Of a stretch of 64,000 bases of DNA, positions 37,836 through 46,987 are shown piece after piece. A program made the position numbers and the translations under genes. The stretch is taken from contig NZ_JMIB01000002.1 of the NCBI RefSeq assembly GCF_000695255.1, forward strand, positions 62,001-126,000, read 5' to 3'. Origin of the DNA: Photobacterium galatheae (lineage in GTDB: Bacteria; Pseudomonadota; Gammaproteobacteria; Enterobacterales; Vibrionaceae). Positions within the stretch are counted from its first letter, which is position 1. Each line of letters opens with the position of its first letter. The notes below the pieces were generated by a model. The model saw nothing but the letters and a program-made list of their open reading frames with translations, ran no database searches and was not told the origin of the DNA.

Positions 37836-37891
37836 CAACGGGTGACCACGTCTTTATCCTTCCTTCCGGACAAAGACGTGGTCACCCGTTG
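37836..37891. repeat. Perfect 20-bp inverted repeat between convergent genes
   Basis: The 20-base arm CAACGGGTGACCACGTCTTT at 37836-37855 is repeated in inverted form at 37872-37891 with a 16-base loop. There is no T-run on either side, so it is not a standard terminator, though it may separate two convergent genes or stabilise the 3' end of an mRNA. Confidence 0.85.
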
Positions 37892-37933
37892 GAAAAACAT
37901 AAAATGGCTGAGTGATCCCCTTCCAAATGAGAC

Positions 37934-38467
37934 TCACGAATCACGCTGCTCCCATTCACTTCGAAGCACCCCATACTTCACAGAGTCGTAATATTCCCCT
38001 TGATAGTAACGTACTTTGCGCAACCTCGCTTCTTGCTGAAATCCCAGTTTTTCAGCACAGGCCATCATTCGGGGGTTGCCGGACCAGGTCGTCAGGCCGA
38101 CCCGTTCAATATCAAGCTTCGCAAACAAATGACTGACCCATTGAGGCAAAGCCAGAGAAGCCAGACCTTTTCCCCAACAGCTTGAATCATAAATGATCAC
38201 ACCAATTTCCAGCCACCGCGTCGATTCACACTCCCAATAATAACTCACTGAGCCAACAGGTTTCCCATTCAGCACGATAAGCTGCATTGTTCTTCCCTCG
38301 CACAGACGAATAAACGTACTTTGGGAAAAGTCGGCGAAGGATGGCGTGGTATAGGGAAAATAGGGGCCGTTAAACTTGGTCCAGGTTTCATCTGAAGTCA
38401 CCAAATGGTAGAGCGTCTCCAGCTCAGTGTGCTTTGCTGGCCGAATCGTCACCTCGTTCTTTTTCAT
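37934..38467 (-). CDS. GNAT family N-acetyltransferase
   Basis: A 177-residue GNAT protein with the CoA loop YDSSCWGKGLASLALPQWV (about residues 94-112) and the later SGNPRMMACAEKLGF motif of RimJ/RimL-like enzymes. The start is ATG 38467 with AGGAAG upstream; the longer frame to 38521 has no signal. Substrate unknown. It converges on the DUF4344 gene. Confidence 0.85.
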   Translation of the reverse strand: MKKNEVTIRPAKHTELETLYHLVTSDETWTKFNGPYFPYTTPSFADFSQSTFIRLCEGRTMQLIVLNGKPVGSVSYYWECESTRWLEIGVIIYDSSCWGKGLASLALPQWVSHLFAKLDIERVGLTTWSGNPRMMACAEKLGFQQEARLRKVRYYQGEYYDSVKYGVLRSEWEQRDS

Positions 38468-38572
38468 TTCACTTCCTGTGTCGTTCAGCAACAGATGTGT
38501 TGTCAACGCTCGAACCGTCATGTGCCACTGTAAAGCAATAAGTTATTTTCGATGCACAGCTTCGTATATCGC

Positions 38573-39172
38573 TCATCTCGTGACCGATTTCCGAACATAA
38601 AATAATGCAATCAGAAGCCCCAAAGCAAAACTCACAATATGGCCGGGCTTTGGAAGGTGATTCTCTGCATAAATAATATCTAAGACGAATGCCGGAAAAA
38701 TCACCCAACCTAAAACGAAAGCAGTTATTTTCGTTCTCAGCTGACCCGAGGCATACAAAACAACGCCAGCGGCAGCCAGCGCTAATATGCCTTGAGAGCC
38801 GCCTGTCCCGAGATTCCAGGGTGCAGGCACAGTAAAAGTACTCACAAAAGTCCCCGCAGAACCCGCCAGAAACCAGATGGATACAAAGACAAAACGGCTC
38901 ATCCGAGTCTCAAGCAAACAACCCAAGACAAACAATGAAAGCACGTTGTAAAACATATGAAACTGTTTCACATGAATGAATTGTGACACCAATAACCGCC
39001 ACAACTCAAAGTTCAACAGATGTTCCAACGTATAGCCACCATAAGGTTCCAGCTCCGGAACTTTAATCTGTCCAGCGAGCGTCCCTGAAATTGTGTCATT
39101 CACCGCGAGGGACACAATAAATGTCGAAATACACAGGATAAAAGTTACGTAAGGGAATTGCCTCGATAACAT
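38573..39172 (-). CDS. Rhomboid family intramembrane serine protease
   Basis: About 199 residues with six membrane segments. The Asn-containing FHMFYN motif, the catalytic serine in GTGGSQGILALAAAG (about residues 116-130) and the catalytic histidine in KPGHIVSFALG (about 180-190) are all present. It would cleave membrane proteins in the lipid bilayer. The start is taken at ATG 39172, just before the first hydrophobic segment, although its own ribosome-binding site is poor; ATG 39253 or GTG 39262 are possible. An 8-codon leader ORF ends 4 bases before it. Confidence 0.8.
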   Translation of the reverse strand: MLSRQFPYVTFILCISTFIVSLAVNDTISGTLAGQIKVPELEPYGGYTLEHLLNFELWRLLVSQFIHVKQFHMFYNVLSLFVLGCLLETRMSRFVFVSIWFLAGSAGTFVSTFTVPAPWNLGTGGSQGILALAAAGVVLYASGQLRTKITAFVLGWVIFPAFVLDIIYAENHLPKPGHIVSFALGLLIALFYVRKSVTR

Positions 39173-39176
39173 CTGT

Positions 39177-39203
39177 TTATTCCATTCTGCAATTGAGCCA
39201 CAT
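39177..39203 (-). CDS. Possible 8-residue leader peptide ORF before the rhomboid gene
   Basis: A strong AAGGAG (39214-39209, minus strand) is 5 bases before an ATG that opens MWLNCRME and stops with TAA 4 bases before the rhomboid ATG. This could couple or attenuate rhomboid translation. It is too short for coding statistics and may be chance. Confidence 0.3.
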   Translation of the reverse strand: MWLNCRME

Positions 39204-39239
39204 GCACTCTCCTTGCTTGCACTCAGCAATTTATCACCA

Positions 39240-39572
39240 TTAGCAGCCCACATCCCCGACACAGATAAAGCTCACATCTGCTGAATTACCCCAAGCGTTG
39301 CACGTATCCAGATAATTCACTCTGATACGTGATTTCGCATGATAAGCCGCAAGAACCGCTGATAAAGTAGCCTGATATCTGGGTGAAGTATTGTCCATTG
39401 CAAAACGCCCTGTCACGTTGCATCCCTGAGCAACATTATTTTCCAACTGAAAGATAATGATCTCTTTATTTGCATTTGAATAGGGGATGTACCCGGTGAT
39501 AACACCGGATTGAGAAGCTGCATTCACTGAAAATGATGTGAGTGCAAGCAGTGCTAAAATGACTTTCTTCAT
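39240..39572 (-). CDS. Small secreted protein with four cysteines
   Basis: A 110-residue protein with a signal peptide (MKKVILALLALTSFSVNA-A) and a mature part of about 92 residues with Cys in AQGCNVTG, DTCNAWG and FICVGDVGC. The Cys pairs suggest disulfides in the periplasm or outside the cell. I do not recognise a named family. It is followed by the rhomboid gene after 68 bp. ATG has GGAG before it. Confidence 0.65.
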   Translation of the reverse strand: MKKVILALLALTSFSVNAASQSGVITGYIPYSNANKEIIIFQLENNVAQGCNVTGRFAMDNTSPRYQATLSAVLAAYHAKSRIRVNYLDTCNAWGNSADVSFICVGDVGC

Positions 39573-39804
39573 ATCAACTCCAAATCGTTACATAGGTTGT
39601 TATCCGCATTTCAATCCAATAACTGACATGGTGCCTGCCCATCATCCCATGTCATGCGTTCTTTCGAAGCAAATATCTGCTGAACAACCATTGGCGTCCA
39701 ATATCAGTTTCATCTGACCGATGAAGATAAAATCTTTACATGTCACTAAATATTTGTATATATGTGTCGCCTTCATTCATCAGTTATGACACAAAATAAA
39801 AACA

Positions 39805-40119
39805 ATGAAAATACTTTATATCATCATGCTTGTCATTTCACTATCCGGCTGTTCAAGTATTATAGCCCGGGTGGGTGAAAATCATCAGAATGGGAATGAA
39901 TACGCCGGCGTAAGTTACGCTGTTGAAAATGCGGCCAATTGTAATTTTTCATTATTTGTGAATGCACCCCCTGCGATCATACTCATGCTGCCGATATCCA
40001 TCGCTGATATTCTGGCATCTGCGGTCATGGACACCGTGCTTTATCCAATCGATGCATGGGTTGAAAATAACAACCGTCACAAATCGGCGCTATGTCGCGC
40101 GACCCTGCACACAAAATAG
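39805..40119 (+). CDS. YceK/YidQ family lipoprotein
   Basis: A 104-residue protein with the lipobox LSGC at residues 13-16 and the family segment ASAVMDTVLYPIDA near residue 76, as in YceK/YidQ proteins. Predicted to be lipid-anchored in the envelope. Function unknown. It stands alone between the secreted protein gene and a bidirectional terminator. Confidence 0.75.
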   Translation: MKILYIIMLVISLSGCSSIIARVGENHQNGNEYAGVSYAVENAANCNFSLFVNAPPAIILMLPISIADILASAVMDTVLYPIDAWVENNNRHKSALCRATLHTK

Positions 40120-40151
40120 TATTCAGCACAGCAATCAAAGACAGAAAAAAC

Positions 40152-40178
40152 AAAAGAACATCTGAATGATGTTCTTTT
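40152..40178. terminator. Bidirectional terminator
   Basis: AAAAGAACATC and GATGTTCTTTT form a perfect 11-bp stem with loop TGAAT. It separates the YceK-like gene from the convergent S41 protease gene. Confidence 0.85.
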
Positions 40179-40201
40179 GCTTCTAAAACCATGCACTGAC
40201 T

Positions 40202-41644
40202 TCAGCTTTTGTTCTGTATCACTTCTAAAGCTTTTTCTAAAGATGAATCCAAGCCGGCATCTCTCGCACTTCGCTCGAAAGGACTTACAGCAATATCTGG
40301 TTTGACACCAAGGACTTCAGCATTCTCACCATCACTGTTTTGATAATATTCATTGCTCATTTCATAAAACCAGCCATTGGGGAGCATGCGAGGAAAAGTA
40401 TCGGAAGTTGCACCGCCTGTTGACTCACCAACAATCCGCACTTGAGGAAGCGTTGTCATTGCCAGTGCGAATGATTCCCCCGCACTGAATGTCCCATTTG
40501 CAGTAAGTAAAATGACATCTCCCTGATAACGGCGTGCACGCGCTGGCTTTGCATAAACTGAATGACTGGGCCATAAACTCCCTTCAAAAGCCGTACTGAT
40601 TTCCCATACCAGATGCTCCTCAGTCAGAAAACGTTTGATGAGTTCAAGCGCTTGTAAGTCATAGCCACCTTCATTATCTCGAATATCAATGATCAACGAC
40701 TCTGTTTCATTCAAATTCACGAATACGTCATCGAGTAATTGATTAAATTTGTCGTTTGCATGAGATATATCCTGCCTTTCTATACCAGACAAATCGATAT
40801 AATTGACAAAGTGAGATACAGATAAATATCCAATTGATTGACTACCCTGTTCAATCATTCCCCAATTCAGTCCCAGATCCTGATTTTGAGCACGCTGAAG
40901 AAATGCAGTTCCAGTCTGGGCATTCATATACTGGCTTATATTTTCGATCATTTGTTGACGTTGATTTTCGACATAATGATCAATCTGTTCGCCACTTAAT
41001 CCATCAGCAATCGCTTCCTGTATCAGCAGTGCACTCAAATGTGGTTTTGCTTCATAGCTAATCGGCTCCTGAGCAAGGTCAAAATATAAACGCGTGTGCC
41101 CGTCACTTAATTGCTTCAGTATTTCAGAAAAGACAGCGAGCAGCCCAGCCTCATCCTGATTAGACAAGTCGTGATAATACTTCTCGTCAATCTGCCCCCA
41201 ATCAATATTGCGTTCTTTGAAAAAAGCATAATGCGCTTTCATATCCTGCCAAAATACACGAAACACTTCTTGTGCATTAAACTGATAGCTTGGGTCGTCA
41301 ATGGTCGGAATCATCCCATCCGTACAAATTTCGTCCAAATGATGAATGTAATTGTAGGAGACAGGGGCTGTATCATAGGGCCGACGATAAATCAGTGTGT
41401 CGTCGAGACGGATGCTATTTTTTTTCATTAAATCAAGTGGATCTAGGGTGATACTCTGAAAACATGAATTTGCTGTCACTTGCCAGGTTTGAACATCATC
41501 AGCCGATATTTTCTTTATTTCCCCATACAACGGCGAATACCACAGACCTTCAATTTGAGCATCTGAATCTGGCGGACTGTCAGAATTACAACCCATCAAT
41601 GCAGTACACATCAGTGGTATCGATAAGTAAGCGCTGAAATGCAT
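40202..41644 (-). CDS. S41 family peptidase, lipoprotein
   Basis: A 480-residue protein with a lipobox (LMGC, Cys at about residue 19), so it is anchored in the envelope. The C-terminal half is a S41 (tail-specific protease-like) domain: LIIDIRDNEGGYD near residue 318 and the catalytic serine in GTFSAGESFALA near 385, followed by GESTGGATSDTF. The N-terminal part (about 30-230) has a tri-helical region as in other S41 lipoproteins; no PDZ domain is evident. Substrate unknown. It is next to the two-component genes, but 119 bp away. Confidence 0.85.
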   Translation of the reverse strand: MHFSAYLSIPLMCTALMGCNSDSPPDSDAQIEGLWYSPLYGEIKKISADDVQTWQVTANSCFQSITLDPLDLMKKNSIRLDDTLIYRRPYDTAPVSYNYIHHLDEICTDGMIPTIDDPSYQFNAQEVFRVFWQDMKAHYAFFKERNIDWGQIDEKYYHDLSNQDEAGLLAVFSEILKQLSDGHTRLYFDLAQEPISYEAKPHLSALLIQEAIADGLSGEQIDHYVENQRQQMIENISQYMNAQTGTAFLQRAQNQDLGLNWGMIEQGSQSIGYLSVSHFVNYIDLSGIERQDISHANDKFNQLLDDVFVNLNETESLIIDIRDNEGGYDLQALELIKRFLTEEHLVWEISTAFEGSLWPSHSVYAKPARARRYQGDVILLTANGTFSAGESFALAMTTLPQVRIVGESTGGATSDTFPRMLPNGWFYEMSNEYYQNSDGENAEVLGVKPDIAVSPFERSARDAGLDSSLEKALEVIQNKS

Positions 41645-41762
41645 TATCTATTTCCCTTCATTTTGTAAAAATGTCAGGAAAATTCTAATGTTTCTGCGTA
41701 TCAATTGATGTCTGTACTCTGTCTGCTTTCTGTCTCTTCTTTGTCACGCTTTACAGCACACT

Positions 41763-43022
41763 TTAATCAGTGAATTGAATCACAAATCGCGCACCGCCCC
41801 ACTGACTGCTTTCAACCATAATTGACGCCTGATGCTGATGGAGTATTTCCTGTACAATCGCAAGTCCTAATCCGACACCACCGGTTTCCTTCGATCGGCT
41901 TTCATCCAGACGGTAAAATGGCTGAAAAATTAACGCTCGCTTTTCTTCTGGTATCCCAACCCCATCATCTTCAACGATTAAATGCGTCAATCGATCAGAT
42001 TGACTTAATGAAACATAGATGTGTTGCGTCGCATATCGGTCCGCATTAAATACCAGATTATTGATGACGCGCTGAATGCCAATCGTTGATGCAGAAATAT
42101 AAATCGGCACCTCACAACTGAATGAAATTGACTTCTTACAATGCTGACTCAGCGTCTGAACTTGATTTTCAATCAATTCGCTTAAGTTAACATTTGATAA
42201 ATCTGCCGGTGTTGCCAGTAACTCATATTTGCTAAATTCAAGAATTTCAAAGATCAGTGATTCCATCTCGTCACAATCTTTGAATAAATTTTTGATACTC
42301 TGCTTTGTACCGACCGGCAGTTCATCCAGCTCAATGAACTCCAGTTTCAATTGAAGCCGAAATAATGGTGTTTTCAGCTCATGAGATATCGCCCGGAGCA
42401 AATTTCTTTGTCTGGTAAACATTAACTCAAGTTTTTCTGCCATATGGTTAAAAGTTTGGTTCACACGACCCAGTGCTTTGAAACCCGTATCGACTCGGCT
42501 GGACAGATCTCCATTCGCAAGCCGCTGACTTGCCTTTTCCAGCAGACTTAGTCTGTACTGAAGCCATAGCGTATAGACAAAGAAGCTCAGAATAATGAGC
42601 GTCAGTGGTAAAATAAACTGAATCAGCGTTAAAATGAATTCCGCGTTTTCATCCACACCCAGTGCGGAAAATTGAATGAGTTCTTTATCTAATATTTTTG
42701 CTGTGACGGTCTGTAACTGTTCATCATGAATATTTTCGACTTTTATTTTTGGTGCAGAGGCAACCCCATCGATTGTTGCCAGTGGCTTAATGGTTAAATT
42801 GGTATTGACAGAAATTTTCTCCAGAAGATCATACCACTGTGTTTCTGATAACGAAGGTCGTGCGGCATCAAGCGCGTAAACATAAGCCAGATAATCTAAT
42901 GCGACATCTTTTTTTAAACTGGTGGAAAAGTGTTGTGTGGCAACCGATGACAGCCATGGATAAATCTGAAAAAAAACAATAATAAATAAAATGGCTTTTA
43001 ATGTAAATCGTACTAGTAACAT
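41763..43022 (-). CDS. Sensor histidine kinase (RstB-like)
   Basis: A 419-residue kinase with two membrane segments (about residues 8-27 and 130-155), a periplasmic domain of about 100 residues, a HAMP linker (RLANGDLSSRV), the H-box AISHELKTPLFRL (phosphorylated His near residue 215), and the ATPase domain with N-box VINNLVFNADRYA, DDGVGIPEEKR and GGVGLGLAIVQEI. It forms a pair with the upstream response regulator gene, overlapping it by 10 bp. The stimulus is unknown. Confidence 0.91.
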   Translation of the reverse strand: MLLVRFTLKAILFIIVFFQIYPWLSSVATQHFSTSLKKDVALDYLAYVYALDAARPSLSETQWYDLLEKISVNTNLTIKPLATIDGVASAPKIKVENIHDEQLQTVTAKILDKELIQFSALGVDENAEFILTLIQFILPLTLIILSFFVYTLWLQYRLSLLEKASQRLANGDLSSRVDTGFKALGRVNQTFNHMAEKLELMFTRQRNLLRAISHELKTPLFRLQLKLEFIELDELPVGTKQSIKNLFKDCDEMESLIFEILEFSKYELLATPADLSNVNLSELIENQVQTLSQHCKKSISFSCEVPIYISASTIGIQRVINNLVFNADRYATQHIYVSLSQSDRLTHLIVEDDGVGIPEEKRALIFQPFYRLDESRSKETGGVGLGLAIVQEILHQHQASIMVESSQWGGARFVIQFTD

Positions 43023-43732
43023 GCTTCCTGCTTATCATTGACGAGTAAATATCCCTTGCCCCTGACGGTGATAATAAATTGATAAGGCAATTCATCACCA
43101 ATCTTTTTCCTTAAATTCATCACTTTATTATCGATTGAACGGTCTAGCCCATCAAAATCCCGACCAAATAGCTGTCTTGAAATATCATCACGTGTCACGA
43201 TATTATCAGCATTTCTCGCAAGTAAACTGAAAAGTGTAAACTCACTGTCTGTCATTTCCAGGTTTCTTTCATCTTTATAAACCGAACGACGTGGAAAATT
43301 TAATTGAAATGGCCCGATCGACAACTGTTCAGAAGGCTGGTTACTCTGGCAATGGGTCGAAAGTCTGATTAAATTACGCAATCTCGCAAGAATAATTCTT
43401 GGATTTACCGGTTTTTGAATATAATCATCAGCTCCCATTTCTAGCAACATGATTTGATCGATGTCATCTTCACTCGCAGTGAGTACAATAATTTTCCCCT
43501 GAAACCGGTTTTGAAGCGCCCGGCAGACACAAATCCCATCCACTTCGGGCAACATCAGATCAAGTAACACAAAATCTGGCTGATGTTTCAAGGAATACTC
43601 AAGCCCCGCTTTCCCTGAGTGTTTCAGGCAGACGCTAAAGCCATTTTTTTCGAAGAAAGCACTTAACAAAATTGCCAGCTCAACGTCATCTTCGATGATG
43701 ACTAAATGTTTATTTTTATGATTTTCTTTCAT
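43013..43732 (-). CDS. OmpR/PhoB family response regulator (RstA-like)
   Basis: A 239-residue regulator: receiver domain with IIEDD, phosphoacceptor Asp in FVLLDLMLPEVDG (about residue 57) and Lys in DDYIQKPVNP, then a winged helix of the OmpR type with LTDSEFTLF-like TDSEFTLFSLLARN and RSIDNKVMNLRKKIGD. It overlaps its sensor kinase by 10 bp. Target genes are not evident; the adjacent S41 protease gene is a candidate only by proximity. Confidence 0.92.
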   Translation of the reverse strand: MKENHKNKHLVIIEDDVELAILLSAFFEKNGFSVCLKHSGKAGLEYSLKHQPDFVLLDLMLPEVDGICVCRALQNRFQGKIIVLTASEDDIDQIMLLEMGADDYIQKPVNPRIILARLRNLIRLSTHCQSNQPSEQLSIGPFQLNFPRRSVYKDERNLEMTDSEFTLFSLLARNADNIVTRDDISRQLFGRDFDGLDRSIDNKVMNLRKKIGDELPYQFIITVRGKGYLLVNDKQEACY

Positions 43733-43876
43733 TGCAAATTCATAATGTACAAATACATCAATTCCCTGAAATGGCTCTATGCCACTTTTTTGCCCAATTC
43801 ATCTAAAACAATTTATCGAAATCAGTCAGTGCTAGCAATGCGCTTTACTGACACCGTCATCATCCTGAACGTTCCA

Positions 43877-44326
43877 CTACAGGCACACTGCTTTAACATA
43901 ATCAATCGCACGCATAAATACATCATGACATTTGAACCTGACTGGTTCCCGGAGATCATGCCAGAAAAATTCAAAATCATGTCCGCCATCGTCAAGTGTA
44001 TGAAATATCCAGTGGCAAGGTAAAAAGCCGCACTCACAAAGAACAAAATGCCACAATTGGTTCTGATAGCCACTTTCCCAAAGTCCCAGATAACCAGCAA
44101 AACGAACATCATGAATGCCCGACTCTTCAGCAAGCTCTCTCAGGGCTGCAGATTCAATTGAACAATCGCTAAATTCCAAAGTGCCTTTAACCAGTTGAAC
44201 ACCAGCGAGTGGATGTTTAAATAGCAAAATTTCTAAGCCATTGACACCACTTCGAAGAACCAACGGACAAACTTTCACTTGTCGTTTGCTTCGCCAACTG
44301 TCTACGAATTTCTCCACGTTTATCAC
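43877..44326 (-). CDS. NUDIX hydrolase domain protein
   Basis: A 149-residue protein with a Nudix box variant: KGTLEFSDCSIESAALRELA then EESGI (residues about 47-71). The core REUxEE is intact, but the upstream Glu of the box is replaced by Asp or Cys with one extra residue. It may hydrolyse a nucleotide diphosphate derivative. Start of the accessory region: small genes follow on the same strand. Confidence 0.8.
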   Translation of the reverse strand: MINVEKFVDSWRSKRQVKVCPLVLRSGVNGLEILLFKHPLAGVQLVKGTLEFSDCSIESAALRELAEESGIHDVRFAGYLGLWESGYQNQLWHFVLCECGFLPCHWIFHTLDDGGHDFEFFWHDLREPVRFKCHDVFMRAIDYVKAVCL

Positions 44327-44388
44327 CCCGATTCGTCTGATGATAATGAAGTTGGATCACAAGACGAAAAATCTTAAGAAGCATCGTT

Positions 44389-44613
44389 TTAAGAAGCATC
44401 GTTGACTTGCTGACGGCTTAACCACTCCTGAGCAGCTGCACCCATGGTTACCCCTTCAGATGCTTTCATCCATTGCATGAAAGCACGATCAAATTTAAAG
44501 TTCTCCCCACACTTAGATTTAAAATATCGACGGACATTCTGTGTCGATTTATACGAGCGAGTAATTACCGTATTATCATCAATCTGATTCTTGTGCCAAT
44601 CCACCTTGGTCAT
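44389..44613 (-). CDS. Small DUF6434-like protein
   Basis: A 74-residue protein with the pattern DWHKNQIDDNTVI, YKSTQNVRRYFKSKCG and FMQWMKASEGVTMGAA, which matches the small DUF6434 family that often accompanies SAP-domain proteins. No catalytic role is known. The start is ATG 44613 with AGGAAG upstream; the longer frame to 44721 overlaps a neighbour. Confidence 0.7.
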   Translation of the reverse strand: MTKVDWHKNQIDDNTVITRSYKSTQNVRRYFKSKCGENFKFDRAFMQWMKASEGVTMGAAAQEWLSRQQVNDAS

Positions 44614-44717
44614 TCGATTCACTTCCTTTGTAACCTGAATGATATCAATCATACTGATTTCAATAAGATTCAGAATAGTTAAAAACAGCTGAAATACCAA
44701 AAAAACAAAATTTACTT

Positions 44718-45347
44718 TCACTCACTGCGATGTGCATTTTTATAACTCTGACTCACCAACCAAACTGATATCACAATTAACACCACATATAATGGCCAGC
44801 CTAAAATCACCGTATAGGCTGCTAAGTCACGTTCTGAAACTGAATCTCTGCTGAGTAAAAAAATACACTTCACTAAGTTACTGACAATCCAAATTGAACT
44901 CACTTGCTGCCAAGTCGTTAAGCTGGGCACGTTCATGGTTTCTCTGCTTTCTTTTAACGAAGGTGTAGATACTTCCGCAATCAACATGGGTATTGGCTGT
45001 TTCAGTAAAGAAAATACAATAAACACGACTGCCGTACTTAATGACCCCAAAGCAATCTTAAACAAAACAGCTTCTGCAATCAGACCTCTCGGCACAATGG
45101 CAATAATGAACAACTCGATGAGTCCAGACAAAGCAAAAGCTAAAGAAATGAGCCCTAAGTCTCGACGCAAGAACGTCATCACCACGCCATAGACTGATGC
45201 TGCAGCCACAGCCCATCGTAAATCAGCATAATGATATACCACCAAATAGAGCAACGATGGCAACAAAATTGTCAGCATCGAATCTCGACTTGTGATTAAA
45301 CGGAATACAATCTGATACACAATGCCTCCATTCTTCTTGACTCTCAT
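44718..45347 (-). CDS. Polytopic membrane protein (VC0807-like)
   Basis: A 209-residue protein with about six hydrophobic segments. The start KKNGGIVYQIVFRLI and the general layout recall VC0807-family membrane proteins of Vibrio, but this is recognition by memory only. A GTG at 45320 with GGAGG upstream is an alternative start. It overlaps or abuts the ORF upstream of the DUF6434-like gene. Function unknown. Confidence 0.6.
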   Translation of the reverse strand: MRVKKNGGIVYQIVFRLITSRDSMLTILLPSLLYLVVYHYADLRWAVAAASVYGVVMTFLRRDLGLISLAFALSGLIELFIIAIVPRGLIAEAVLFKIALGSLSTAVVFIVFSLLKQPIPMLIAEVSTPSLKESRETMNVPSLTTWQQVSSIWIVSNLVKCIFLLSRDSVSERDLAAYTVILGWPLYVVLIVISVWLVSQSYKNAHRSE

Positions 45348-45507
45348 ATCCTTTGGGAGTGGCTGTCCGGTTATTGACGATGAACAGGCATCGTACTTCC
45401 TGCCACACTGATGAATGTGACTTAGCCTATCTCAACATACCTGCACTGGCATACGACACTTTGATGCCACAACCCCGTCATTCAGGCGACAGTAGGTACG
45501 TTATTCA

Positions 45508-45972
45508 CTACAGGAGGTACTTTTGCCAATGAAGCTGCCCTTTCAGCGCAACCTGATAATCCTCATAGCCACAAGACGAATAAAGCTTTTTAGCTGCAAC
45601 ATTGGCGTCATCGACTTCTAAGGTCATTTTTACATAATCGTTATCACAGCAGTATTGCTCAATGCCTTGGAGTAAAACCTTCCCGACACCTTGACCACGA
45701 GAGTCTTCAGACACCATGAAATCGTGAATATTGAGTACTTTCTTCGCCCTGTAGCTTGAAAATGATTCGAAACAGACCGCAAATCCGGCCGGTTTGTTGT
45801 CTACAAAACACATGAAACCGTGAAAATAAGGAAGCGTAAATAATTGGCTCACAATCGTATTTTTAATCTCTGCTGATAGCTGTGACGCATACTCGTGAAA
45901 TAAGACTTCAAATTGAGAACGATGACTCATATTTTCATTTTCTACATAAACAACTGTGGTATTCAAGTCCAT
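45508..45972 (-). CDS. GNAT family N-acetyltransferase
   Basis: A 154-residue GNAT protein. The CoA loop VSEDSRGQGVGKVLLQGIEQ is at about residues 87-106 and LEVDDANVAAKKLYSSCGY at about 118-136. GNATs are very common as integron cassette genes, and this one sits at the edge of the accessory cluster, but no attC is attached. Substrate unknown. Confidence 0.86.
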   Translation of the reverse strand: MDLNTTVVYVENENMSHRSQFEVLFHEYASQLSAEIKNTIVSQLFTLPYFHGFMCFVDNKPAGFAVCFESFSSYRAKKVLNIHDFMVSEDSRGQGVGKVLLQGIEQYCCDNDYVKMTLEVDDANVAAKKLYSSCGYEDYQVALKGQLHWQKYLL

Positions 45973-45979
45973 TTCTCCG

Positions 45980-46200
45980 TCAATTTAATGAATATGGCTG
46001 TCTTGGTATTTCACTTAGATTTATTGTACGAGCCACGCACCGTTTTCCTTCAATATCAACAACTTCCCCCTCTGTTATTTGATGGCAGTCTTGCATCCAG
46101 CGAATGAATGCTTTTTGCATGGCTGTGGTGCTGATCATGCCCATAACTCGCGCGATTGTATCTGACGGAATAATAACAAGGCTGCCTGTCCCGTTATCTC
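45980..46200 (-). pseudogene. Remnant of an ISAs1-family transposase
   Basis: A minus-strand frame without a start of its own reads IIPSDTIARVMGMISTTAMQ, then KAFIRWMQDCHQITEGEVVD and IEGK. This matches the N-terminal region of ISAs1-family transposases (DTIARV, F-x-x-WM-x-x-CH, GEVVAIDGK). After about 60 residues similarity decays and a stop appears at 45980. No IS ends are found. The space 46201-46393 holds only the ORF rejected below. Confidence 0.65.
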
Positions 46201-46393
46201 ACATCACGACCAGCTTGAACGTAGATGTGGAGAAAAAATATACGTCTGGGGCACTTTCCACTGTTTTTTTCTGCTGATTGAATCGATAGCGCATCTGGAT
46301 TTAAGTTTCTGCGTGCAAGTGACTCTCCTTTGAATGCCTCACCCCTTTCGAAGGGGTCAAACAGGTTATGATTCATGCGTATGTACGCCACGA

Positions 46394-46870
46394 TTATTGG
46401 TATTTAGCCGACGTGATAAATTCGCCAAATGTCTCACACCACACAATGACCGTATTGTATCCCGATAGGTCGATATCTTGCGGTACTTCCACAACAAAAT
46501 TTTCGAAAGTCTTTACATCCCCCACAAGAGCCATCTCATTTTTCAGCCGTTGAAAATCAGCTTCGGTTTCGACGAACGCCGGAGACACATACAACTTATA
46601 ATCCGGGCCAGGCGCAAGCTGCCCCATGAATGTGATGAATTCAGCAGTCAAGGATACTTGCCCTTCTCCCCAGTGAAACGTATCGCTATCTTTAAGGTCT
46701 TTTCTGAACGTGGCTGAATACTGTGCTTGAGATGAGATTTGAATCACTTCAGCTTCAGTGGGTGCTGGCGGAGCAATCAGGATAGGCAGCAGATATATCC
46801 CAAGCACAAAACCAAGTACCCCCACAGACAAATGAGTCACCGAGAGTGTCATGAATGTTTTTAGTTTCAT
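46394..46870 (-). CDS. DM13 domain-containing membrane-anchored protein
   Basis: A 158-residue protein with one N-terminal membrane segment (about residues 8-33) and a DM13 domain (about 48-158), recognised by NFVVEVPQDIDLSGYNTVIV then WCETFGEFITSAKY. DM13 is an electron-transfer-like domain of undetermined role, with a conserved Cys near the C-terminus (here in WCETF). The stop is 24 bp above the neighbouring ORF limit. It lies in the accessory run of minus-strand genes. Confidence 0.82.
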   Translation of the reverse strand: MKLKTFMTLSVTHLSVGVLGFVLGIYLLPILIAPPAPTEAEVIQISSQAQYSATFRKDLKDSDTFHWGEGQVSLTAEFITFMGQLAPGPDYKLYVSPAFVETEADFQRLKNEMALVGDVKTFENFVVEVPQDIDLSGYNTVIVWCETFGEFITSAKYQ

Positions 46871-46987
46871 AAGTCAGCTCATTGTTAAAAAAACTTAGTC
46901 TAACCGGGATGTCTGAAACACAAAACCCAGCATGACAAGAATAGGCCAGTGTTGGCAGAAAGCTCACCTGCTCAGAGGCATGCTTCA

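Noticed and set aside
46194..46391. 65-residue minus-strand ORF after the DM13 gene
   Set aside because: It abuts the DM13 stop, has no clear ribosome site or family, and the region already holds a decayed transposase; more likely noncoding or debris.
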